DNA from: JBCDIQ01 sp039024295
GTDB lineage: Bacteria > Bacteroidota > Bacteroidia > J057
Assembly: GCA_039024295.1 (NCBI GenBank)
Contig: JBCDIQ010000070.1
Location: forward strand, 1 to 18,523
DNA: 18,523 nucleotides
Direction: 5' to 3'
Shown here: piece by piece, positions 7,495 to 14,907 of the stretch
How positions within the stretch are numbered: position 1 is the first letter of the stretch
Layout: each line of letters starts with the position of its first letter
Translations under genes and position numbers: made by a program
The notes under the pieces: model-generated
Databases searched by the model: none
Seen by the model: the letters and a program-made list of their open reading frames with translations, nothing else
Told to the model about the DNA's origin: nothing

Positions 7495-9084
7495 ATGCCT
7501 AACGATTCAGATAAAAAACGGGAGCTGATAAAAAGATTGGAAACCCTGGAGAGGAGGCAGGACTACTTATCAAGGGAAATTAATCAACTTCGGACAGAAG
7601 TTGAGCAAATAGAGGGGACAGAGGACTTGCTCCCATCAGAACCTCTAAAGGAAAATCGTTCTACTGAGTCAGTAGCTCCCCTCCAGAAGGACAAAGAACC
7701 AGTCACTGCTGCCCCTAAACGAAGGCGTGTCAAAAAAATTCCTCCAAGACGCACCCCCGAAAAGAACCGAAAGCAACCCGGCGTACAAATAGACCTGGAA
7801 AAATTCATTGGAGAAAACCTCACCAATAAAATTGGGATCGCCATCACGATCATTGGGGTAGCCATAGGGGTGAAATATTCGATCGAAAATGAATTGATCA
7901 GCCCGCTGACCAGGATTATTATGGGCTATTTGGCGGGGCTGGCACTGCTGATAGTAGGAATTCGGCTGAAGAAAAAATACGAAAACTACAGCGCGGTACT
8001 GGTCAGTGGGGCTATGGCCATCATGTACTTCATCACCTATTCGGCTTACAGCTTTTATGAGCTAATTCCACAGCAAATTGCTTTTGGCCTGATGGTGGTC
8101 TTTACTGCCTTTACGGTGTTTGCGTCCTTGAACTACAACCAGCAAATAATTGCTCATATCGGACTTGTAGGTGCATACGCTGTACCTTTTTTGCTTAGCG
8201 ATAACTCAGGAAAAGTAGAAATCCTCTTCAGTTACATCGCGATCATCAACTGTGGTATTCTCATTGTTTCATTTCGAAAATATTGGAAACCCCTCTTTTA
8301 CAATTCGTTTGGGTTGACTTGGCTCATCTACTTTTTGTGGTATGATGATAGCTACAGAACTGCCGAACATTTTGGGATAGCCCTCACGTTCCTGATGATT
8401 TTTTTCCTCACATTTTATCTCACTTTCCTGGCATATAAGCTCTTTCGAAAAGCCAAATATGACATTGGAGATGTTGGGTTACTCCTTTCCAACTCTTTCA
8501 TTTTTTACGGAATTGGGTATGTTATTTTGGAAGATCACACCCCTGGCAAGGATTTACTAGGTCTGTTCACCCTGGGAAATGCAATCATTCACTTTTTTGT
8601 CAGTGTCATCATTTACCGGAAGCTCGTTGACAGGAACCTCTTCTATTTGGTTTCAGGGCTGGTATTAGTCTTTATTTCTATTGCCATTCCCGTTCAGTTG
8701 GATGGGCAATGGGTGACCATTTTGTGGGCGGGCGAAGCGTCACTGTTGTTCTGGATTGGCAGAACCAAACAGGTGGGGGTTTATGAAAAATTGGCCTATC
8801 CCCTGATGGTGCTTGCCTTTCTCAGTATCCTGCAAGATTGGAGCTATGTGTACGACACTTATATTCTGGATAAACCTGAAACCAGGATTACGCCTCTGGT
8901 CAATGTTAATTTCCTGACTTCTCTCCTGTTTATCGCCGCATTTGGGTTTATCAATTTCATCCATCAGAATAAAACGTACCCATCGGCATGGAACAACCGA
9001 AAGATTTTGTCCCGCTTAATTTCCATTGCCATTCCTGCAATCTTGCTCACCACGGTATACTTTACGTTCTATTTAGAAATATAA
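7495..9084 (+). CDS. DUF2339 membrane protein, N-terminal two thirds (frame ends at an in-frame stop)
   Basis: A 529-residue product. Residues 4-45 form a coiled coil with charged heptads, and 70-97 are a basic, proline-containing linker. At about 101-155 is the DUF2339 entry signature: LEKFIGENLTNKIGIAI, then GVKYSIENELISPLTRIIMGYLAG. Many membrane helices follow. DUF2339 proteins are large multi-spanning membrane proteins of unknown function, typically 750-1000 residues, so this is too short. The missing C-terminal part lies directly downstream in the same reading frame after one TAA codon (see 9082-9084 and 9118-9852). Joined, the product would be about 785 residues, a normal length. The ATG at 7495 is well placed and the coiled coil starts immediately after it. 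The downstream DUF3999 gene is a known genomic companion. The gene is either a recent nonsense mutant, a read-through gene, or the site of a sequence error. Confidence 0.88.
   Translation: MPNDSDKKRELIKRLETLERRQDYLSREINQLRTEVEQIEGTEDLLPSEPLKENRSTESVAPLQKDKEPVTAAPKRRRVKKIPPRRTPEKNRKQPGVQIDLEKFIGENLTNKIGIAITIIGVAIGVKYSIENELISPLTRIIMGYLAGLALLIVGIRLKKKYENYSAVLVSGAMAIMYFITYSAYSFYELIPQQIAFGLMVVFTAFTVFASLNYNQQIIAHIGLVGAYAVPFLLSDNSGKVEILFSYIAIINCGILIVSFRKYWKPLFYNSFGLTWLIYFLWYDDSYRTAEHFGIALTFLMIFFLTFYLTFLAYKLFRKAKYDIGDVGLLLSNSFIFYGIGYVILEDHTPGKDLLGLFTLGNAIIHFFVSVIIYRKLVDRNLFYLVSGLVLVFISIAIPVQLDGQWVTILWAGEASLLFWIGRTKQVGVYEKLAYPLMVLAFLSILQDWSYVYDTYILDKPETRITPLVNVNFLTSLLFIAAFGFINFIHQNKTYPSAWNNRKILSRLISIAIPAILLTTVYFTFYLEI
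9082..9084 (+). other. In-frame TAA interrupting the DUF2339 reading frame
   Basis: The codon follows the residues FTFYLEI. The same frame stays open after it (TYRSQLLEDSQL) until the true C-terminal stop at 9850-9852. The 11 codons between this stop and the next possible start read as ordinary protein and fit the amphipathic loop expected between two membrane blocks. One base change, for example from AAA, GAA or CAA, would restore a single gene. Confidence 0.75.
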
Positions 9085-9117
9085 ACCTATAGGTCCCAAC
9101 TCCTGGAGGACTCCCAG

Positions 9118-9852
9118 TTGAGCATAAAAATAGAGGGAAAGCAATACTCAAGATTCCTCAAAAACTACGATTTACACAGGTTCCAGACCATCTGGCTACT
9201 GAACTACTCTATGTTATTTGCTGCTCTGCTTACTTTTGCTAACCTGATTAGAGTTAAGCGTTCGGAACTCGGATGGGTCAGCCTGGGCCTTAATGTCCTA
9301 GCGGTGGGTACATTTTTATTGTCAGGCCTCCCCGAATTGGCACAATTGCTCGAAAGCTATGTGGAGCAATCTCCCTACTACAAAATAGGCATTTTCAACA
9401 TCATTATCAGGTATATCTCATATGGCTTTGTTGCCTTTTCCCTTTTTGCCTTGTACCGATCTGTGAAGGATGATTTGATTCAAATGGATTTATCCGTCCT
9501 GTTTGATGGTGTGCTTCACCTAACGGTGCTGGCTATTTTAAGTGTAGAATTGATTCAATGGATGGAAACGAGCGGATCTACCCAGGCCTACAAATATGCC
9601 CTTAGCATCCTTTGGGGAACCTATTCCCTTGGATTAATCGCGCTCGGTATTTGGAAGAAGAAAAAGCACATACGTATTGGGGCGATCATATTATTTGGGG
9701 GGACACTCCTCAAACTCTTCTTCTACGATGTGACCAACCTGGACACCATTCCCAAAACCATTCTGTTTGTGTCCTTGGGGGTATTGCTCCTGATCATTTC
9801 CTTCCTGTACAACAAATACAAGCATATCATTTCAGATGAAGCTGAAAATTAA
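9118..9852 (+). CDS. DUF2339 membrane protein, C-terminal part (likely fragment of the preceding gene)
   Basis: This frame continues that of the upstream DUF2339 gene. The only start near its beginning is a TTG at 9118, and the first ATG is about 90 bases further in, inside a membrane helix, so independent translation looks doubtful. The sequence has about seven hydrophobic segments. It ends with the typical DUF2339 C-terminal block GGTLLKLFFYDVTNLDTIPK, then a last helix and YNKYKHII. This is the part missing from the 529-residue upstream product. Its last 17 bases overlap the start of the DUF3999 gene in another frame, as expected for a translationally coupled operon. If the TAA at 9082-9084 is real and not read through, this piece is a pseudogene remnant or is made as a separate polypeptide that must assemble with the first. 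Confidence 0.78.
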   Translation: MSIKIEGKQYSRFLKNYDLHRFQTIWLLNYSMLFAALLTFANLIRVKRSELGWVSLGLNVLAVGTFLLSGLPELAQLLESYVEQSPYYKIGIFNIIIRYISYGFVAFSLFALYRSVKDDLIQMDLSVLFDGVLHLTVLAILSVELIQWMETSGSTQAYKYALSILWGTYSLGLIALGIWKKKKHIRIGAIILFGGTLLKLFFYDVTNLDTIPKTILFVSLGVLLLIISFLYNKYKHIISDEAEN

Positions 9853-11074
9853 CATACTGTCTGGGTTACTCCTCGTGTTAGGATATGCCCCTGTACACGC
9901 CCAATTGGGACAGTACAATTACAAACGAGAAATAACCGGCATATCCGCCCAATGGCATAGAATCGTTTTGCCTAATGAGGTATTTGGCAGAACATCGGAA
10001 AGCCTGACAGATATCCGAATTTTCGGCATAAAAGAAAATGGCGACACAGTAGAAGCCCCCTACCTGTTGCAGGTTAGTACCCCAAAAGTTACCGTTAAGA
10101 AAGTAGAATTTAGCACCCTCAATGTCTCCCGTAATACTGCTGGGAGCTATTTCACATTTGAAGTCCCAAGGGGGGAAATGGTCAATCACATAGACCTACA
10201 ATTTCAAGAAGACAACTTCGACTGGCCTGTTTCGCTGGAGGGCAGCCAGGACCAGCAGGAATGGTTCACGCTACTTGAAGACTACCGAATCCTCTCCATC
10301 AAAAATGACCTGATTGATTTTCAATTCACAAAATTGGCGTTTCCAAATTCCAAATACCGCTATTTTCGTCTTTTCATTCCAGGTTCCTCTCAACCCACCC
10401 TGGCAAGTACCAGAATTAGCCAGCAGGAAATTACCATGGGCAGGATCCAAAAGCTGCCGCTCTCAGTGGTGCGGGTATCAGAGATTCAGCCTACCAAACA
10501 AACTGAAATTGACATTGAAATAGCCCTGCCAGTTCGTGTGAGTCACCTCAAATTCCATATTGCAGATGATTTTGACTATTACCGACCGTTTACGGTCAAG
10601 CGTCTTGCTGACAGTGTTCAGACAGAAAAAGGCTGGATATACAATTACCGCACGCTGGCCTCAGGCACATTGAATTCACTGAGGGTAAATGAGTTCCCCA
10701 TTAATAGTATCACTACCCGAAAACTGAAAGTCCTCATTGAAAATCACGATAACCAACCCCTTTCAATTGATTCGATTGCTGTGACCAGCTATGACCATGA
10801 ATTGGTAGCCCGGTTCAATGTACCTGCAACTTACTTTCTGGTGTATGGAAAAGAAAAAGCCCGGAAGCCCGCCTATGATATTGCGCGATTTGAGGACAGC
10901 ATTCCGGATACCCTGTCAGCCCTCACCTTGGGCCAGGAACAGCTGATTGAAAAAGAACCCAAGCCTGTTGTTACCCCACTTATCAGCAACAAGGCTTGGC
11001 TTTGGGCCATCATGGTTGTCATCATTGGCCTTTTGGGCTGGTTCACCCTCCAGATGATGAAGGGGAAAGCTTAA
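9836..11074 (+). CDS. DUF3999-like exported protein
   Basis: A 412-residue protein with a cleavable signal peptide: basic MKLK, a hydrophobic core to about residue 19, and likely cleavage after APVHA. A long beta-rich extracytoplasmic region (about 25-380) contains discoidin-like patches such as DNFDWPVSLEGSQDQQEWF and SKYRYFRLFIPG. A single membrane helix (about 387-405) and a short basic tail end the protein. This is the layout of DUF3999 proteins, which in other bacteria are encoded directly after DUF2339 genes. Its ATG lies inside the end of the DUF2339 frame (17-base overlap), so the two are almost certainly co-transcribed and coupled. The extracytoplasmic sandwich domains suggest binding to a carbohydrate or to the DUF2339 partner. 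The function is unknown. The small hairpin after the gene (AATCCT/AGGATT, 11080-11095) has no T-run. Confidence 0.82.
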   Translation: MKLKINILSGLLLVLGYAPVHAQLGQYNYKREITGISAQWHRIVLPNEVFGRTSESLTDIRIFGIKENGDTVEAPYLLQVSTPKVTVKKVEFSTLNVSRNTAGSYFTFEVPRGEMVNHIDLQFQEDNFDWPVSLEGSQDQQEWFTLLEDYRILSIKNDLIDFQFTKLAFPNSKYRYFRLFIPGSSQPTLASTRISQQEITMGRIQKLPLSVVRVSEIQPTKQTEIDIEIALPVRVSHLKFHIADDFDYYRPFTVKRLADSVQTEKGWIYNYRTLASGTLNSLRVNEFPINSITTRKLKVLIENHDNQPLSIDSIAVTSYDHELVARFNVPATYFLVYGKEKARKPAYDIARFEDSIPDTLSALTLGQEQLIEKEPKPVVTPLISNKAWLWAIMVVIIGLLGWFTLQMMKGKA

Positions 11075-11181
11075 CTCAAAATCCTGGCTAGGATTGGCCC
11101 TGTGAAGAGGACTTCAGGGGTGCACACCTGGAGCGTACAGTTTCTTGTTGGGCATGTATCATCAAAATTTTCATTGCTAAA

Positions 11182-11198
11182 CACCCCTGGAGGGGGTG
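11182..11198 (-). terminator. Candidate intrinsic terminator of the DinB-family gene
   Basis: CACCCC (11182-11187) and GGGGTG (11193-11198) form a GC-rich six-base stem with a five-base loop. On the minus strand the hairpin is followed by GTTTAGC and later by an A/T-rich stretch, so the T-tract is short. It lies 42 bases after the DinB stop codon. It would also face the end of the DUF3999 transcript. Confidence 0.45.
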
Positions 11199-11240
11199 AC
11201 ACTTTGGGTAGAGGTAATTCCCTGGAACAGGAACTGAACC

Positions 11241-11771
11241 CTATTTTTGGTCCAAAGCAGAACTGTACCGCTCCCTTACTACCCCCAGGTGATGCATCAC
11301 ATGAGAAGGCACAATCCAGCAAAGAGCCCTGACCGATACAGGAGCCCCATTGGAATTTCCCATCCGGGTCTCCTCGTCATGAGGAATTAAGGGCAACAAT
11401 GCCAGGGTGTGTTGCCTGCAAGTAGAAAAGGCATTTAGCAAGTCGGCCCCTTTCATTTGGTCAAAGCCGGCTGCCTCAACATATGCATTATGATCAAATC
11501 CAGGCAGGGCCTGATCTTCCCCTCTGGCAATACTCAAGGCTCGGTACATCATGATATGCTCGGCATCCACAAGATGTCCCACCAATTCCTTCAGGCTCCA
11601 TTTTCCTTCCGCATATCGATATCCCCAACTTTTTTCTGTCAAGGGTCCGAAAAGTTGCGTTACTTCGGTGAGTTGCGTTGAGAGCAGTTCTTCTAGATTT
11701 TCTTCAAGAGAAACCTTGCTTATATAAGTATGGTAGAAGTTTTGGTATTCGGTTTGATCAGGAAAAGTCAT
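11241..11771 (-). CDS. DinB-family (DinB_2/YfiT-like) putative metal-dependent protein
   Basis: A 176-residue protein from the ATG at 11769-11771. It has the four-helix DinB fold signatures: WSLKELVGHLVDAEHIMMYR (58-77) and the C-terminal histidine pair in HVMHHLGVVRERY (157-169). His66, His157 and His161 are the likely three metal ligands. Such proteins are putative thiol-dependent or hydrolytic metalloenzymes, often related to bacillithiol or mycothiol transferases, and most lack a known substrate. A longer frame opens at 11807 but would add a hydrophobic MLLVFVIVQKSI that does not fit the family and would use up most of the divergent promoter region, so the shorter start is preferred. The gene is divergent from the AstE-like gene with 89 bases between starts. 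No other DNA-repair gene is nearby, so a repair role should not be inferred from the family name. Confidence 0.86.
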   Translation of the reverse strand: MTFPDQTEYQNFYHTYISKVSLEENLEELLSTQLTEVTQLFGPLTEKSWGYRYAEGKWSLKELVGHLVDAEHIMMYRALSIARGEDQALPGFDHNAYVEAAGFDQMKGADLLNAFSTCRQHTLALLPLIPHDEETRMGNSNGAPVSVRALCWIVPSHVMHHLGVVRERYSSALDQK

Positions 11772-11811
11772 AATACTTTTTTGTACAATAACGAAAACCA
11801 AAAGCATTTTT

Positions 11812-11839
11812 CCGGCACAAAAAAACGTTAAATTGCCGG
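11812..11839. promoter_or_regulatory. Inverted repeat in the divergent DinB/AstE-like promoter region
   Basis: CCGGCA (11812-11817) and TGCCGG (11834-11839) are exact inverted repeats separated by 16 A/T-rich bases, in an otherwise AT-rich stretch between two divergent start codons. The spacing between half-site centres (22 bases, about two helix turns) suits a dimeric regulator. It could alternatively fold in the leader RNA of the AstE-like gene. No regulator gene is adjacent. Confidence 0.3.
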
Positions 11840-11860
11840 TTTAGAAGAGAAAGAGCGTCT

Positions 11861-12796
11861 ATGTCACATCCATTCAAACGGATCATCGGGGAATATGGAG
11901 GGGAAACCCCAGGTCCACTTTTATTTATCATTGCAGGAATTCATGGAAACGAGGCTGCGAGCGTGTACGCTTGTGAAAAAGTCTTTGCAGAGCTCGAACA
12001 GCTTCAGCCTCCATGCGTGGGGAAAATAGTCGCTGTCTCTGGCAACCTTCAAGCACTGAATAAGCACCAGCGTTACATTGAACGCGACCTGAACCGGATG
12101 TGGTCTGAAAGTGAGGTGGCAAGGGTACACAATATCCCGGATGAGTCCATCCTGGCCCCGGAAGAGATCGAGCTGAAGGCCTTGCTTTCACTCATTGAAA
12201 CCGAAGAGGCCAATATGAATGGAGGTCCTTTCATCCTGGTTGATTTACACAGCACCTCAGCACCCGGGGGACTATTCTCCATTGTCACCAATGACCCTTA
12301 CAACCGCGCATTGGCAGAAGCCCTGCATGCCCCGGTAATCTTTGACTTGATGACCTCCCTTGCCTCCACTACCCTCAAATATGCTGAAGCTAAAGGCTTC
12401 CAGGGGATTGCCTTTGAAGCAGGCCAGCATGATGACCCAGAAACCACCAACAATCACTATGCAGCGATCTGGCTGTTATTTGCCGCTGCTGGCATGATAG
12501 CCAGAGAAAACCTGCCCATGTGGGAGGCCTCCGATCGCCAACTCCGGGATACCAGCCTGGAATTGCCACGCTATGTTCGGGTAACCCATCGTCACCCGGT
12601 AGTTCCGGAAGATCGCTACCAGATGGTCCCTGGCTTCATCAACTTTCAGACAGTAGGCAGGCAGGAATTACTTGCTCACGACCGGCGTGGAAAGATTCGG
12701 TCTCCTTTTCCAGGCCTGATGCTTATGCCCCTTTACCAGCCGCAAGGGGAAGACGGATACTTTTTGATAGAGGAAATTGCACATCCGCCTGTTTAG
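11861..12796 (+). CDS. Succinylglutamate desuccinylase/aspartoacylase-family protein
   Basis: A 311-residue zinc carboxypeptidase-like (M14 superfamily, AstE/AspA) protein. The zinc ligands are visible as His28 and Glu31 in AGIHGNEAA and His130 in LVDLHSTSA. RDLNR (75-79) supplies the substrate-binding Asn/Arg pair, and Glu186 in AFEAGQH is the likely general base. All of these are intact, so it should be an active amidohydrolase cleaving an N-acyl amino acid or a related amide. The C-terminal part (about 230-311) is the beta-rich domain usual in this family. The substrate is not predictable: no arginine-catabolic genes are near, so AstE itself is unlikely. The start at 11861 is the first ATG after the divergent intergenic region. 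The stop codon sits inside a candidate terminator stem, which suggests transcription as a single gene. Confidence 0.9.
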   Translation: MSHPFKRIIGEYGGETPGPLLFIIAGIHGNEAASVYACEKVFAELEQLQPPCVGKIVAVSGNLQALNKHQRYIERDLNRMWSESEVARVHNIPDESILAPEEIELKALLSLIETEEANMNGGPFILVDLHSTSAPGGLFSIVTNDPYNRALAEALHAPVIFDLMTSLASTTLKYAEAKGFQGIAFEAGQHDDPETTNNHYAAIWLLFAAAGMIARENLPMWEASDRQLRDTSLELPRYVRVTHRHPVVPEDRYQMVPGFINFQTVGRQELLAHDRRGKIRSPFPGLMLMPLYQPQGEDGYFLIEEIAHPPV

Positions 12797-12821
12797 GACA
12801 ATTAATTGGCGGACCTTTTTT
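12784..12821 (+). terminator. Candidate intrinsic terminator overlapping the AstE-like stop codon
   Basis: TCCGCC (12784-12789) pairs with GGCGGA (12808-12813), enclosing the stop codon and an 18-base loop. CCTTTTTT (12814-12821) follows directly. The GC-rich stem plus T-run is typical, but the loop is long and translation to the stop codon would compete with folding. Confidence 0.45.
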
Positions 12822-12949
12822 CGAATCAGCTCTCCCTTTTCTCATAATATCCCAGCTCTTTAACGATGTGGCTGGAATAGAACTTGGACACCTCAGACAT
12901 TTTTATTTATGGAAGGTTTCCTGTACCTTTCTACCCAAATTACACGCTC

Positions 12950-14389
12950 ATGAAGCCAAAGTTGCTCATTTGGGGATGCCTTTTTTGGGGAAGTTTCCTC
13001 GGATTATTTGCGCAGGCAGAAATACCCGAAGTCCAGTACGATCAGGGACACATCATAGGGACTTTGCCCTACGGCCGCCATTTTTTCATCGTAGGGAATG
13101 CACGCTTGGATGAAAATGCAATGGCAAGAAAAGTCCAGGTGGACATTTGGCAAACAGGCCGCCAGAAAGTACTGGGCATGCGGAAAATTCGCAATAAGTC
13201 GTATACCCAGGAAGAGCTCAAAGTCATCATGAGCAATCCCAATTTTAAGATTGCCTCTTCTTCGTGGGATGCGGGCAAAGCGCGAGATCCCCAAAACTTT
13301 CGCCTATACATCAACAAACCGCTTCAATTTCGGACACAGTACCTGCTGAAGTTCACCTTCTTTGAACGGGTTGAACTGGATGAGGAAGCCCGCCAGGATG
13401 TGGTAGATGCCATTCGCCTTAAGACCTTTGAAACCTTCGAACGAGAAGGAATCCTTGCAGCCAGTGGGGTCAGACAAATTATCCTTAATGAAGTGGACCT
13501 GGCCCTGAACGGGCTGTACGCCGAGACAGAAGCTGTTCAAAGCGGACAAGGGAATAGCCTGGAACAACGAAAGCTTTCCCAAGCCGAAATTGCCCAGAAA
13601 CTCGGATTGACAGAAGAGTTCCTGCAAAATGCGGAAAAAGCATTTTCGACAATGTCTGCTCAGCAAAAGCGAATTGAACTGAATCAAAAAAGCCTTGCTC
13701 AGTTCCAGGAAGAACTGGCAGAAGTCGAGGAAGCAGAAGAAAAGGCATTCATTAAGGAAGAGATCGCCGAATTTGAGGCTTCGATTAATGCCTCTCGGCT
13801 GAAAATAGCAGAACAGGAAGACCGCCTGAATGGCTTGTTCAATCTGTTGAAAGTGAGGCTTAAAGTGGTCTATACCACCCTTACGCTAACCGATTCTGAC
13901 GAGCTTACGGTTACAGAGCTGCAAACCATCAACATTGGAAGCACCTTTGGTGCAGGCTTGGTGGTGCTAGACCCACAAGGGGAACGGGATGCCCGTGCTT
14001 ACACCAGCATTGCCCTAAAATTTTATTTCATGCCGGTGGACAAGCGAATTGCAGAGCCTTACCTCGCGAATTGGCCACTTCTGAACCGACTATCCTTTAC
14101 CGTCGGAATTGCAACAGGAAGATCCATTGAGTATAAAGGAACAGAGCTGGAAAAAATTACCGGTGTTTATCCACTGGCAGGCTTGGGCGTTGACCTGAAC
14201 CGGTACTTTTCCCTCAACGCGGGGGTAATGATATTCAACCAACCTTCTGTTAGCCCACTTAATGAGAGTTCCCGCTTGAGGATGGCCCCTACGATCAGCC
14301 TGGACTTTGACATGGATTTATTCAACCGTGTCAGCACCCTGGTAAGTGGCAACAAATACAAAATACCCCCGGCTGGTTCCGGGCAATGA
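12950..14389 (+). CDS. Exported coiled-coil protein with barrel-like C-terminus, unknown function
   Basis: A 479-residue protein from the ATG at 12950. The signal peptide MKPKLLIWGCLFWGSFLGLF with cleavage near AQA (21-23) supports this start over an in-frame ATG 66 bases upstream, which would bury it. Residues about 25-140 are beta-rich (GHIIGTLPYGRHFFIVGNAR, a YLLKFTFFERV strand). About 145-200 is helical. About 204-303 is a long coiled coil rich in Glu, Gln and Lys with AEVEEAEEKAF and KEEIAEFEASI repeats. From 303 onward alternating hydrophobic strands (LSFTVGIATG, PLAGLGVDLNRYFSLNAGVMIF) look like a small outer-membrane barrel or a periplasmic beta domain. I do not recognise the family. 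It heads a tight cluster with the next two genes (20-base gap, then overlap). A weak promoter element TACCTTTC is at 12924-12931. An envelope role is inferred from the signal peptide and strands only. Confidence 0.82.
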   Translation: MKPKLLIWGCLFWGSFLGLFAQAEIPEVQYDQGHIIGTLPYGRHFFIVGNARLDENAMARKVQVDIWQTGRQKVLGMRKIRNKSYTQEELKVIMSNPNFKIASSSWDAGKARDPQNFRLYINKPLQFRTQYLLKFTFFERVELDEEARQDVVDAIRLKTFETFEREGILAASGVRQIILNEVDLALNGLYAETEAVQSGQGNSLEQRKLSQAEIAQKLGLTEEFLQNAEKAFSTMSAQQKRIELNQKSLAQFQEELAEVEEAEEKAFIKEEIAEFEASINASRLKIAEQEDRLNGLFNLLKVRLKVVYTTLTLTDSDELTVTELQTINIGSTFGAGLVVLDPQGERDARAYTSIALKFYFMPVDKRIAEPYLANWPLLNRLSFTVGIATGRSIEYKGTELEKITGVYPLAGLGVDLNRYFSLNAGVMIFNQPSVSPLNESSRLRMAPTISLDFDMDLFNRVSTLVSGNKYKIPPAGSGQ

Positions 14390-14409
14390 CCTACTGAAAG
14401 CATAAGCAT

Positions 14410-14907
14410 ATGGCAAGACCACGTGTAAAATTTCTCGATCCTGAACCGCTGGAACTCAGTTGTACCGAGCCCTGTGAGGTCAACCTGGAAGTTTGGCCCA
14501 GAACGGATGGGCCGTGTAAAGTTGTGCTTTCCACGGTTTCTGACATCTGTAAATTTGAGGAAGTCACCGAAGAGGCTCCGGCTCCCCCGGAGGTGGACCC
14601 TGTTACGGGCGAAGCTGTTACCAGCCGTAGTTTGGGCGCAAATTCGGAGCCTCCAGCAATGGTGATCTCTGATAACAAACTGGAACAGGAGGTTACCCTG
14701 AAAGAGGGCCAGACTTCGGTCACTTGTACCTTCAAGCTGAAAATGAACTGCAGTCAGGCTGATTCTTTTACCCTGCTGATTTTTGCCCATGCCATCAATA
14801 GTGAAGACACCCACTCATTTCAAAAGAACTATGAAGCCCGCATTACCTGTCTGGAAGCCAGCCTTCCTTCCGGTCCCTCAGCTCCTGGTCCTGCTGCTGT
14901 TAGCTAG
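14410..14907 (+). CDS. Small cysteine-rich beta-type protein, unknown function
   Basis: A 165-residue protein whose start is fixed by an in-frame TGA at 14395-14397 and the first ATG at 14410, 20 bases after the preceding gene. There is no signal peptide or membrane segment. Alternating strands such as CEVNLEVWPR, CKVVLSTV, VTCTFKLKMNC and SFTLLIFAHA suggest an Ig or fibronectin-like sandwich. An acidic proline-rich loop (about 54-70, EEAPAPPEVDPVTGEA) interrupts it. Seven cysteines are spread over the chain, unusual for a cytoplasmic protein of this size; export without a classical signal, or metal binding, are possibilities. The tail is rich in Pro, Ala, Ser and Gly (ASLPSGPSAPGPAAVS). Its last 77 bases overlap the start of the lipoprotein gene in another frame. 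I recognise no family; the gene is supported by packing, start context and plausible composition. Confidence 0.72.
   Translation: MARPRVKFLDPEPLELSCTEPCEVNLEVWPRTDGPCKVVLSTVSDICKFEEVTEEAPAPPEVDPVTGEAVTSRSLGANSEPPAMVISDNKLEQEVTLKEGQTSVTCTFKLKMNCSQADSFTLLIFAHAINSEDTHSFQKNYEARITCLEASLPSGPSAPGPAAVS

Noticed and set aside
11102..11332. Small plus-strand open frame between the DUF3999 and DinB genes
   Set aside because: Much of it is antisense to the DinB C-terminus and the rest covers the candidate terminator hairpin; no recognisable features.
11772..11807. Extended start for the DinB-family protein
   Set aside because: The extra residues are hydrophobic and unlike the family N-terminus, and would occupy most of the divergent promoter region.
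12520..13113. 197-codon plus-strand open frame bridging the AstE-like and coiled-coil genes
   Set aside because: It overlaps the conserved C-terminus of one gene and the signal peptide of the next in another frame, and its composition is not protein-like.
14167..14814. 215-codon open frame on the minus strand
   Set aside because: It is antisense across two genes of the envelope cluster. The plus-strand products have a signal peptide, coiled coil and coherent start sites; this one has none.
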